From Acidobacteriota bacterium (GTDB taxonomy: Bacteria; Acidobacteriota; Terriglobia; UBA7540), in the NCBI GenBank assembly GCA_021827245.1, contig JAKAWN010000427.1:1-5856 (forward strand): DNA of 5,856 nt, written 5' to 3'. Shown in pieces: positions 1 to 5,412 of the stretch (position 1 is the first letter of the stretch; the number at the start of each line of letters is the position of its first letter). The position numbers and the translations under genes are program-made. The notes under the pieces were generated by a model that was not told where the DNA came from, did not search any database, and saw only the letters and a list, made by a program, of their open reading frames with translations.

Positions 1-567
1 GGCAAAACGGGCTATTGCCTCGGTGCGGGCCTGGCTACGCAATGTGTCGTAGTTCTGAGCCCCACTGAGGGCGCTTTTGGGACTCTTGGCATGCTGAGCC
101 AGATCATGCAGAACCTGAATAGCGGCGGACCCGGGCTCGGCTCAAATGCCGATTTCGCCAAGGTTGTGCAACAGGAACAGACAGGAGCGCCCATATGGGG
201 AGTCGCGATTGCTTCAGCTGTGTCTTCGTGGTTTAAGGGCTGGATGCCAGAGCAGAACGACGTCGAGTTGGACTGGACAAAAGTATTTCAGGGCGTGGAT
301 ATTCTTGGCTACAACATTCAAACCGGTAGCAACGTCCGGCTGAATCTCAGACTCTTCTGTAAATCTGCGGAAACAGCCGGTAGCCTCAGGCAGGTTCTGG
401 AAGGATTAAAGCTTGCTCAGCAGATTGCCTGGCAAAACCAGAATGCCAACCAGCCTAATCCGTTCCAGAATATGGAGTTGACACAATCCGGCAGCCAGAT
501 CGGCATTGCCTTGGTAGCTGATTACACTGACATCAGCGGAGGTGGCACGGCAGCACCCGCCCAATGA
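1..567 (+). CDS. Uncharacterised protein, C-terminal part (5' end outside the window)
   Basis: The reading frame is open from the first base, so the gene starts upstream; 188 codons are visible before the TGA at 565-567. An in-frame ATG at 91 exists, but the frame continues upstream of it with plausible coding sequence (GKTGYCLGAGLATQC), so it is probably internal. The protein is rich in Q, N, G and S. It has a central stretch with aromatic and acidic residues (SSWFKGWMPEQNDVELDW), then alternating polar/hydrophobic segments that look like beta strands, a helix around EGLKLAQQIAWQNQNANQ, and a low-complexity SGGGTAAPAQ tail. No catalytic motif or membrane segment is visible in this part. I do not recognise a named family; I infer an acidobacterial lineage-restricted protein, possibly exported, but the N-terminus that would show a signal peptide is missing. 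It converges with the minus-strand gene ending at 604, only 36 bp away. Confident that it is coding, not about function. Confidence 0.75.
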   Translation, partial: GKTGYCLGAGLATQCVVVLSPTEGAFGTLGMLSQIMQNLNSGGPGLGSNADFAKVVQQEQTGAPIWGVAIASAVSSWFKGWMPEQNDVELDWTKVFQGVDILGYNIQTGSNVRLNLRLFCKSAETAGSLRQVLEGLKLAQQIAWQNQNANQPNPFQNMELTQSGSQIGIALVADYTDISGGGTAAPAQ

Positions 568-603
568 TCGGCGGCCATGGAACGCCTTCGCAAATCTCTT
601 GCC

Positions 604-1308
604 TTACCCGAGCAATGGAATCGTCAATGAACTGATCAGCCGAATGCGGCAGCGCGTCATCGGAGGTACGTTGACATTGCTCCCGCGTCTTAAGAACAAC
701 TCGTAACCGACGAAAGCCGCAGCACTTGCCGGAGCTGCCACAGTTAGAGCTGCCGAGCTTGCAATAACGACCTTGGCGGCGGTTAGACCGCCAATCCCTA
801 TCGCGCCCGCCAGAAAGCTTTTCCAGGAAGCCCGCCGGTGTCCTTCGATGTATCCCTCGGAGTCAAGCTTTCCTCTTAAGCCCTTGTTCTTTTCCAGGCG
901 GGTAATAACCGCTGATACGGGAACTTCTTCCCCGTCGGGCAAAGTAACATGGTCAAAGTGGAAACAGATTTGGCCATTGCGCCTCATGAATCGTGGTGGA
1001 CGAATAGAGGTGATATGACCGTCGAACAGAGTGCCTGCAGGCAAGGCCAAATGGCCGTTGATATATACCGGTTCGGTCATCTGCGCCGAAACCGGATCGT
1101 TAACATGGCTGACAAGCGTATGCATTCCCGAAATGAGACGGGCTTTAACCAATGTCTCCGCCGGGATAGTCAAGGCCGCTGAACTTTCCGAGTTGACTGC
1201 GGGACGGTGAGTAACCCTGATCCTGTGGGCCAGAGCAACCCTTCCTGGCGCAGCGCATAAAGGTGCGGCGAGGAAGAGTGCCCCTAAAACGGTAATAAAA
1301 CGTCGCAT
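604..1308 (-). CDS. Secreted protein with TrbI/VirB10-like region
   Basis: A 234-residue protein is read from the ATG at 1306-1308. I chose this start because GAGGA lies 5 nt upstream and the product then begins directly with a signal peptide (MRR, then a hydrophobic run FITVLGALFLAAPL, then CAAPG). In-frame TTG and ATG codons up to 1338 lack such a site. The Cys at 18 is not in a good lipobox (A-P-L-C), so ordinary signal peptidase cleavage near residues 19-20 is more likely than a lipoprotein. Residues about 46-103 read IPAETLVKARL, later LALPAGTLFDGHI; this repeated 'I/LPA-G/E-T' pattern with strands between resembles the beta-barrel part of TrbI/VirB10 proteins. A Gly/Ala-rich hydrophobic stretch (about 165-205) follows, then a final strand (SNVNVPPMTRCRIRL). 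An export or envelope role is inferred; no secretion or conjugation genes are nearby. A possible extended -10 (TGCTAAAGT, minus strand 1366-1358) lies upstream, with no good -35. Confidence 0.72.
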   Translation of the reverse strand: MRRFITVLGALFLAAPLCAAPGRVALAHRIRVTHRPAVNSESSAALTIPAETLVKARLISGMHTLVSHVNDPVSAQMTEPVYINGHLALPAGTLFDGHITSIRPPRFMRRNGQICFHFDHVTLPDGEEVPVSAVITRLEKNKGLRGKLDSEGYIEGHRRASWKSFLAGAIGIGGLTAAKVVIASSAALTVAAPASAAAFVGYELFLRRGSNVNVPPMTRCRIRLISSLTIPLLG

Positions 1309-1585
1309 TGGTTTCCTCACAATGACCATAGAAATCAATGAGCAGCGCCCTTGGTGGACTTTAGCAGTTGTCCGTTCCGCATGCGTTGCCGATTGGTTAT
1401 TACTCCTCTACCGAGATTCGTTCCCCGCCCCGGGAAACATGGAATTGTAACGAGTCTTCACCATTTCTTAAGAAGCCCCACACGCCTCTCTTCCAAAAGC
1501 TGCCGTTCAAAATCAACATATCAACAAGACGAGCAAAACTTTTGCCAAAGCGACAATCCGGACTTCCGGGGAGGAAGCAATTCGC

Positions 1586-1795
1586 TCACGTCAGCTTAGT
1601 AACCTTGTCGGCTTGCGGACCCTTCTGCCCCTGAACAATTTCGAACTCGACTGTGTCGCCCTCTTGGAGTGACTTGAATCCGTCGCCCTGGATTGCTGAA
1701 TAATGTACGAAAACGTCGGCGCCTCCATCTTGGCCGATGAAGCCGTACCCCTTGCTGTTATTAAACCACTTAACCTTACCCTGAAGTCTTGCCAC
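1586..1795 (-). CDS. cspA: Cold-shock protein (CspA family)
   Basis: A complete 69-residue single cold-shock domain, the normal length for CspA. It is a small cytoplasmic OB-fold protein that binds single-stranded RNA and DNA and melts RNA secondary structure. The start GKVKWFN is canonical; RNP1 is KGYGFI (residues 15-20) and RNP2 is VFVHYS (28-33), followed by the usual GPQADKV near the C-terminus. Translation starts at a GTG (1793-1795); the choice is secure because AAGGAGG sits 6 nt upstream and the N-terminus matches the family. It is transcribed alone on the minus strand, with a near-consensus promoter at 1944-1971 and a leader of about 140 nt that carries a terminator-like hairpin. Long structured leaders are known for cold-shock genes such as E. 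coli cspA. Whether this copy is cold-induced or constitutive cannot be told from the protein. No clear intrinsic terminator follows the stop codon. Confidence 0.96.
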   Translation of the reverse strand: MARLQGKVKWFNNSKGYGFIGQDGGADVFVHYSAIQGDGFKSLQEGDTVEFEIVQGQKGPQADKVTKLT

Positions 1796-1801
1796 TTCCT
1801 T

Positions 1802-1808
1802 CCTCCTT
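1802..1808 (-). promoter_or_regulatory. Strong Shine-Dalgarno of the cold-shock gene
   Basis: On the minus strand AAGGAGG lies 6 nt before the GTG start codon at 1795. It is a near-perfect match to the anti-SD of 16S rRNA and settles the GTG as the start. TCCTC at 1827-1823 is complementary to GAGGA at 1805-1801 within and next to this site, so it could be masked by a weak 5-bp helix. Confidence 0.85.
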
Positions 1809-1850
1809 AGTCACTGAGCTTTGAGGATTGATGACCCATCGGACGAACCT

Positions 1851-1888
1851 AAAAATAAAAGGCCAGGAATCCTCCCCGATTCCTGGCC
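1851..1888 (-). terminator. Intrinsic terminator hairpin in the Nudix-cspA intergenic region
   Basis: Read on the minus strand, GGCCAGGAATC (1888-1878) and GATTCCTGGCC (1871-1861) form a perfect 11-bp stem with a 6-nt loop GGGGAG. It is followed at once by TTTTATTTTT (1860-1851), giving the classic form of a Rho-independent terminator. On the plus strand no T-tract follows, so it acts in one direction. It may end Nudix transcripts, whose stop codon is about 120 nt upstream. However, the cspA promoter lies between that stop and the hairpin, so transcripts from that promoter also meet it. Confidence 0.88.
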
Positions 1889-1943
1889 CTCCATTCAAGA
1901 ACACTTTCCCGATGCGAGCACCGTGCAAACTCCCTGGCGACTA

Positions 1944-1971
1944 AGTATATAATTCGAAATCCGCTTGTCAA
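1944..1971 (-). promoter_or_regulatory. Sigma70-type promoter upstream of cspA
   Basis: On the minus strand a perfect -35 TTGACA (1971-1966) is separated by 16 nt from TATACT (1949-1944), which matches the -10 consensus at 5 of 6 positions. The spacer is AT-rich near the -10. It is the best promoter in the window, lies just after the Nudix stop codon, and points at the terminator hairpin and cspA. The predicted start of transcription is around 1938-1936. Confidence 0.82.
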
Positions 1972-2009
1972 GAGAATATTGACTCATAAGACGAGAGTGG
2001 CAACTTGTG

Positions 2010-2567
2010 CTAGTGATTGTTCCGGGCCTTTCCGGCCTTTGTGTACCAACGAGCCCACAGCAGGCCCGCAAGGGTCTTGCCATCGGCTATTTTCTTCTCC
2101 CGTAGAAGGTTGTCGATCTGGCTCTTCGAGAATTCTTTCACCTGGATGCGCTCATCAGCTTCCGGTTCAGCCTTCGATAAAGTCAGATCGCGTGCTTCGA
2201 CCAGATGCATCTGCTCGGTCAGGAATCCCGGGCTGGAATAGAAGGACAAGAGCCTCTTCACAGAACCTGCCTTGTACCCGGTCTCTTCCAGCAGCTCGCG
2301 ACGGGCTGCCCGAATGACGCTTTCACCGGCTTCCATCGACCCCGCCACCAGTTCCCACAAGTGCTTCCGGGCAGCATAGCGGAATTGGCGAACAAGAATG
2401 ATACGCCCGTCAGGAAGGTAGGGGATCACGACAACCGAGCCTCCGTGCTCTACCACTTCACGAGTTGCCTTAACGCCTCCCGGTTCGACTACCTCGTCCA
2501 CTTTGAGATGAACCACCCGGCCGTCGTACAACTTCCTGCTGCTGAGCACGCGTACCTCTTGCTTCAT
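2010..2567 (-). CDS. nudF: Nudix hydrolase, ADP-ribose pyrophosphatase type
   Basis: A 185-residue protein from the ATG at 2565-2567. The complete Nudix box lies at residues 76-98: G76, E82, then RELLEETGY at 90-98, fitting GX5EX7REUXEEXGU; the glutamates bind the catalytic Mg ions. The N-terminal part (KLYDGRVVHLKVDEV, then GGSVVVIPYLPDGRIILVRQ) and SPGFLTE after the box match the ADP-ribose pyrophosphatase (NudF) branch, which splits ADP-ribose into AMP and ribose 5-phosphate in the cytoplasm as a housekeeping function. Substrate is inferred from family, and other NDP-sugars are possible. The frame extends upstream to a TTG at 2633, but those 22 residues are not family-like; the MKQEVRVLSS start fits the usual NudF N-terminus. 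The nearest Shine-Dalgarno, GGGAGGA (2587-2581), lies 13 nt from the ATG, which is long, so the start is less sure than the function. It stands alone, divergent from the LytTR regulator. Confidence 0.92.
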   Translation of the reverse strand: MKQEVRVLSSRKLYDGRVVHLKVDEVVEPGGVKATREVVEHGGSVVVIPYLPDGRIILVRQFRYAARKHLWELVAGSMEAGESVIRAARRELLEETGYKAGSVKRLLSFYSSPGFLTEQMHLVEARDLTLSKAEPEADERIQVKEFSKSQIDNLLREKKIADGKTLAGLLWARWYTKAGKARNNH

Positions 2568-2637
2568 ATGGAAACTGGCATCCTCCCGTGCTATACAGAG
2601 CGTCTTAAATTCATGCGCATGGGCAGTCAACAAAGGT

Positions 2638-2667
2638 GTCAGGGCCCCGATTTATCGGGGCCCTGAC
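2638..2667. repeat. Perfect 13-bp stem-loop upstream of the Nudix gene
   Basis: GTCAGGGCCCCGA (2638-2650) and TCGGGGCCCTGAC (2655-2667) are exact reverse complements with a 4-nt loop TTTA. Neither strand has a proper T-tract after the stem (minus strand continues ACCTTTGTTGAC; plus strand GCGCGG), and no gene in the window ends just before it on either strand. It is therefore unlikely to be a standard terminator. It lies 71 bp upstream of the Nudix ATG, so it could be a 5' leader hairpin that stabilises the mRNA, or a protein-binding palindrome. Confidence 0.7.
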
Positions 2668-2669
2668 GC

Positions 2670-2715
2670 GCGGATCTGGTAATGAAAAGGATGTTGTCAA
2701 TAACTGCAGATCCGC
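2670..2715. repeat. 9-bp inverted repeat flanking a minus-strand TTGACA
   Basis: GCGGATCTG (2670-2678) and CAGATCCGC (2707-2715) are exact reverse complements separated by 28 nt. The spacer contains, on the minus strand, TTGACA (2700-2695). It starts 3 bp from the 13-bp stem-loop. It could be an operator pair or part of a larger RNA fold upstream of the Nudix gene. Function unknown; a 9-bp arm with a 28-nt gap could also arise by chance. Confidence 0.4.
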
Positions 2716-2926
2716 TAGGTCAAGTTTCGTCAGTACAGATATCATTGCCGGCATTCTATGCGTCCTCGATGGTTTTTAATGTGTCACGGCCCTGTTCAAA
2801 CGCAAAATCCGAGCTTAGCACAGTTTTGAAGTTTGCTTTTTAAAAGGCTTGTAAAGTAACCACCGGGCTGGGGCATTTGTGGCACGCTCAGATCACCGCC
2901 AGCGCATGTCACGGGCTTCGACAGAC

Positions 2927-2935
2927 TGGTATACT
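2927..2935 (+). promoter_or_regulatory. Extended -10 promoter for the LytTR regulator
   Basis: TGGTATACT fits the extended -10 pattern TGnTATAAT with one mismatch. The -35 region (about 2907-2912, TGTCAC) is poor, as often seen with extended -10 promoters. A start near 2942 would give a leader of about 50 nt ending in the GGAAGG ribosome-binding site at 2981-2986, 6 nt before the ATG. Confidence 0.55.
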
Positions 2936-2992
2936 GATTGTCATAACGGCAGTGTTTAGATCTGGATTAAACTTGGCATTGGAAGGTGAAGG

Positions 2993-3766
2993 ATGAAGAT
3001 CTCGGCTCTCATTGTGGATGATGAGCAACCCGCAAGGGATGAGCTGGCTTACTTGCTCAAGAGCTTTCCGGATGTCGATATTGTCGGGCAAGGGAAAAAC
3101 GGCGTCGAAGCCGTAAGCCTGGTTCGCGAACTGGACCCTGATCTCGTATTTCTGGACGTTCAGATGCCTGGCCTCGATGGCTTTGGCGTGATCAAGAAGC
3201 TGCTGGACCGGCGAACACCCCTGCCCTATTTTGTTTTTGTGACGGCATACGACCACTATGCCGTGCGAGCCTTTGAGGTCAACGCGGTCGACTACCTGCT
3301 GAAACCTATTGAGCGGAACCGGCTTGAAAAAGCTTTACAGCGGGTACAGGGGATGGTGGAGGCGTCTGAGGCAGCTTTTCAGAAGCTTGACCGGCTGGTG
3401 CACATGATCGGAGATCGGCCTGCATCACAGTCCAGCAAGCTTGTCGTTAAGAGCGGAAGCCGCCTTGTGCTCGTGGATTCCTCTGACATTATCTATGCGA
3501 CCATCGAGGATGGTGTGATCAGCATCGTCACCAGGGACCTCGAGGGCCAGTCGAATTTCCGGACGGTGGAAGAATTACAAAGCAACCTTGACCCCAACAT
3601 TTTCTGGCGGGTCCATCGTTCCTATCTCGTGAACATCAACTGCATCAAAGAAGTTGTGCCCTGGTTTAAGAGCTCTTATCAGCTCAAAATGCAGGATCGC
3701 CGGGAAACAGAAATTCCTGTGAGCCGGGCGCAAACCCGCAAGCTTCGTGAACTCTTGAACCTCTGA
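2993..3766 (+). CDS. LytTR-family response regulator (REC-LytTR)
   Basis: A complete 257-residue two-domain transcription regulator. The receiver domain (about 1-120) has the acidic pair D9-D10, the phospho-acceptor D55 in VFLDVQMPGLDG, T84 in the VTAY motif and K104 in LLKP, so all phosphorylation residues are present. A linker helix (about 108-140) leads to a LytTR DNA-binding domain (about 148-257) with the signature FWRVHRSYLVNINCIKE at 204-220. Such proteins (LytT, AlgR, AgrA, YpdB types) bind DNA through a beta-rich fold rather than a helix-turn-helix. They are normally phosphorylated by a LytS-like or HPK7/8-type histidine kinase. No kinase lies beside it here: the upstream gene is divergent and the downstream genes are convergent tetrapyrrole enzymes, so it is an orphan at least locally. 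The ATG at 2993 has GGAAGG 6 nt upstream and begins exactly at the first receiver strand (MKISALIVDDE). Target genes cannot be named. Confidence 0.95.
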   Translation: MKISALIVDDEQPARDELAYLLKSFPDVDIVGQGKNGVEAVSLVRELDPDLVFLDVQMPGLDGFGVIKKLLDRRTPLPYFVFVTAYDHYAVRAFEVNAVDYLLKPIERNRLEKALQRVQGMVEASEAAFQKLDRLVHMIGDRPASQSSKLVVKSGSRLVLVDSSDIIYATIEDGVISIVTRDLEGQSNFRTVEELQSNLDPNIFWRVHRSYLVNINCIKEVVPWFKSSYQLKMQDRRETEIPVSRAQTRKLRELLNL

Positions 3767-3800
3767 GTATCTCGCCATCGAGTCATCGTGCCGGTCATTT

Positions 3801-3833
3801 CGCGAACCTGTGCCTGCCTCCGCCAGGTGCGCG
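3801..3833. terminator. Possible hairpin between convergent genes
   Basis: CGCGAACCTG (3801-3810) and CAGGTGCGCG (3824-3833) pair as two helices of 4 and 5 bp with one A-G mismatch and a 13-nt loop. It sits between the stops of the LytTR regulator (3766) and the cobA-hemD gene (3839), where a two-way terminator is expected. There is no T-tract on either side, so termination is doubtful. Confidence 0.25.
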
Positions 3834-3838
3834 ATATG

Positions 3839-5359
3839 TCATGCTCCTGCAGAGCCGCCAAAGTAGTCCAGCAAGGCTTGAACCAGTCCGGGGATTGTCG
3901 ATTCCTGCGCTTCAACGGCAACGTGCAAGCCATGCTTGCGAATCGTATCGGAAGTAACGGGTCCGATTGAGGCGATGGCCATCCCTTCCAGCACTTTTCG
4001 AAAATGATGGTTTTCGAGCAACCGCAGAAAGTTGGTTACAGTGGATGAGCTGGTGAAGGTAACCGCGTCCGGCGGGGGCGTAAGAATCCGATCGAGTTCG
4101 CCTGGCGCAAACTGGGGCTGGACCGTTTCGTAGCTCTCGACAACTTCCACACGCGCGCCCATCTTTTCAAGGGCGGCGGGCAGAATGTCCCTGGCAACTT
4201 TTGCCCTGGGAATAAGGAAAGCCTTCCCGCGAATATCAACGTCCTGGAAGAACTCAATCAGCCCTTCCGCCCTGTATTCGCGGGGCACAAAATCAGCCCG
4301 AATCCCCGTCTTTGCCAGTTCAGCCGCCGTTCCCGGCCCGATCGCACCGATCCGCAATCCTTTCAGATCGCGCACGTCACGGTCGGAGTCCGGGAGCCGA
4401 TGCAGGAATTTCGTCACGCCGTTGGCCGAGGTAAATACGAGGTAATCGAATTCTTCCAACCGGCCGATGGCCTCATCCAGCGGTTGCCAGGATTGCGGAT
4501 CACGAATCTCAATGGCAGGAACCTCGACCGCCTCCGCGCCCAATGCTTCGAGCGCTTCTCTCATGGCCGTGGACTGCTCCCGGGTTCGCGTAGTCACAAT
4601 GCGCTTCCCGAAAAGAGGCAGCCGCTCAAACCAATTCAGTTCCTCGCGCAGCCCGACAACTTCGCCGACCACGATCACGGCGGGCGGGTCGATGTTTTCG
4701 GCTTTGGCGGCAATGTCGGCCAGAGTTCCGGTCACAGTCTGCTGTTCCGCACGAGTTCCCCAGCGGATCACGGCAACCGGGGTGCTTGGGTCGCGGCCCT
4801 GGATTGTCAGAGCAGCACTGATTTCCGGCAAATTGTGCACCCCCATGAAAAGGACCAGGGTGCCCGCCCCGGTAGCGAGCCTGGGCCAATCAATGCTGGT
4901 TGAAGACTTGGAAGGATCTTCGTGGCCGGTCAGGAAGGTCACGCTTGATGCCAAATCACGATGGGTTAAGGGAATGCCCGCGTATGCTGGCGCCGCATAT
5001 CCCGACGAGATTCCAGGTACAACCTCGAAAGGAATGCCCGCCCTTACCAGCGCCTGAGCCTCTTCTCCTCCGCGTCCAAAGATGAATGGATCCCCGCCTT
5101 TCAGCCGGACCACAATCTTTCCTTTCGCGGCGCGGTTGATGAGCAGTTCGTTGATTTCTTCCTGCGAACTCGTCTTTTCACCCGGCCGCTTACCCACACA
5201 GATCCTTTCGCAATCCGGCCGCGTGTATCGCAACAGGTCTTCATTCGCGAGAAAGTCGTAGACAACCGCGTCCGCGCGCTCGAGTGCTGCTTTGCCTTTG
5301 AGAGTCAGCAGGCCGGCGTCACCTGGGCCTGCGCCGACAAGATAAACTTTTCCGCTCAT
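3839..5359 (-). CDS. cobA-hemD: Fused uroporphyrinogen-III C-methyltransferase / uroporphyrinogen-III synthase
   Basis: A 506-residue two-enzyme protein. Residues 1 to about 245 are an S-adenosylmethionine uroporphyrinogen-III methyltransferase: VYLVGAGPGD at 5-14, VVRLKGGDPFIFGRGGEE at 83-100, PGISSGYAAPAYAGIPLTHR at 115-134 and FMGVHNL at 171-177, all family signatures. Residues about 250-500 are uroporphyrinogen-III synthase: KRIVTTRTREQ at 252, FTSANGV at 309, IGPGTAAEL at 340, FTSSSTVTNFL at 435 and SIGPVTSDT at 464. The synthase half closes hydroxymethylbilane into uroporphyrinogen III; the methyltransferase half adds methyls at C2 and C7 to give precorrin-2 for siroheme and cobalamin. 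The ATG at 5357-5359 is preceded by a modest AGG 5 nt upstream. It follows hemC by 53 bp on the same strand, so the two are probably co-transcribed and act in sequence. Such fusions are known in several phyla. Both halves look intact. Confidence 0.95.
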   Translation of the reverse strand: MSGKVYLVGAGPGDAGLLTLKGKAALERADAVVYDFLANEDLLRYTRPDCERICVGKRPGEKTSSQEEINELLINRAAKGKIVVRLKGGDPFIFGRGGEEAQALVRAGIPFEVVPGISSGYAAPAYAGIPLTHRDLASSVTFLTGHEDPSKSSTSIDWPRLATGAGTLVLFMGVHNLPEISAALTIQGRDPSTPVAVIRWGTRAEQQTVTGTLADIAAKAENIDPPAVIVVGEVVGLREELNWFERLPLFGKRIVTTRTREQSTAMREALEALGAEAVEVPAIEIRDPQSWQPLDEAIGRLEEFDYLVFTSANGVTKFLHRLPDSDRDVRDLKGLRIGAIGPGTAAELAKTGIRADFVPREYRAEGLIEFFQDVDIRGKAFLIPRAKVARDILPAALEKMGARVEVVESYETVQPQFAPGELDRILTPPPDAVTFTSSSTVTNFLRLLENHHFRKVLEGMAIASIGPVTSDTIRKHGLHVAVEAQESTIPGLVQALLDYFGGSAGA

Positions 5360-5412
5360 ATCAACCTGCGAAGCTTCCGAAGGCTCTTGTTATAAGGGGA
5401 CCTCGGTGACAA

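Larger units (their letters stand above)
1796..1938 (-). promoter_or_regulatory. Long structured 5' leader of cspA (putative attenuator)
   Basis: If transcription starts about 6 nt past the -10 box (near 1938), the cspA mRNA has a leader of about 143 nt. It contains, in order: GCCAGGGA at its very 5' end (1938-1931), the perfect terminator hairpin with U-rich tail (1888-1851), AATCCTC (1829-1823), and the Shine-Dalgarno (1808-1802). The 5' GCCAGGGA can pair with TTCCTGGC in the 3' arm of the hairpin (8 pairs, one G-U). AATCCTC can pair with GAGGATT in the hairpin (1874-1868) or, through TCCTC, with the Shine-Dalgarno region. No separate promoter is visible between the hairpin and the GTG, so cspA transcription probably reads through the hairpin. 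The regulatory role is inference; the pairings were found by eye without energy calculation. Confidence 0.45.
2668..2992. other. Non-coding divergent intergenic region
   Basis: About 325 bp between the stem-loop and the LytTR gene with no credible gene, tRNA or repeat array. It holds a 9-bp inverted repeat near the left end (2670-2678/2707-2715), an AT-rich patch at 2834-2845 (TGCTTTTTAAAA), and the extended -10 promoter of the response regulator near the right end. TTGACA occurs on the minus strand at 2700-2695, but a matching -10 box is not visible at normal spacing. The shorter frames here show no family resemblance. Confidence 0.6.

Noticed and set aside
1533..1569. Short palindromes downstream of cspA (GCAAAACTTTTGC at 1533-1545; CCGGACTTCCGG at 1558-1569)
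   Set aside because: Stems of 5-6 bp with loops of 1-2 nt and no T-tract; not credible terminators.
1351..1634. Two overlapping plus-strand frames of 82 and 88 codons between the secreted-protein gene and cspA
   Set aside because: Both run into the antisense of cspA, lack a good ribosome-binding site and give Ser/Pro/Arg-rich products without family features. The region 1339-1585 appears non-coding.
2563..2581. Tiny minus-strand upstream frame (ATG at 2581-2579, five codons) whose TGA overlaps the Nudix ATG
   Set aside because: The only Shine-Dalgarno-like sequence (GGGAGG) touches this ATG with no spacing, so initiation there is unlikely; the overlap is probably accidental.
2568..2633. Longer Nudix start at a TTG (2631-2633)
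   Set aside because: No Shine-Dalgarno before it, and the extra 22 residues have no counterpart in the usual NudF N-terminus; the ATG at 2565-2567 fits the family better.
2205..2666. Plus-strand open frame (153 codons) opposite the Nudix gene
   Set aside because: Antisense to the Nudix box and its product has no recognisable motif; it also runs into the 13-bp palindrome.
2826..2855. Plus-strand promoter-like pair TTGAAG ... TGTAAA
   Set aside because: Spacing of 18 nt and weak boxes, over 100 nt from the regulator; the extended -10 at 2927-2935 is a better candidate.
4467..5057. Long plus-strand open frame (196 codons) opposite cobA-hemD
   Set aside because: Lies wholly antisense to strongly conserved methyltransferase and synthase motifs, and its product is low-complexity, Ser/Arg-rich and without family features; typical shadow frame.
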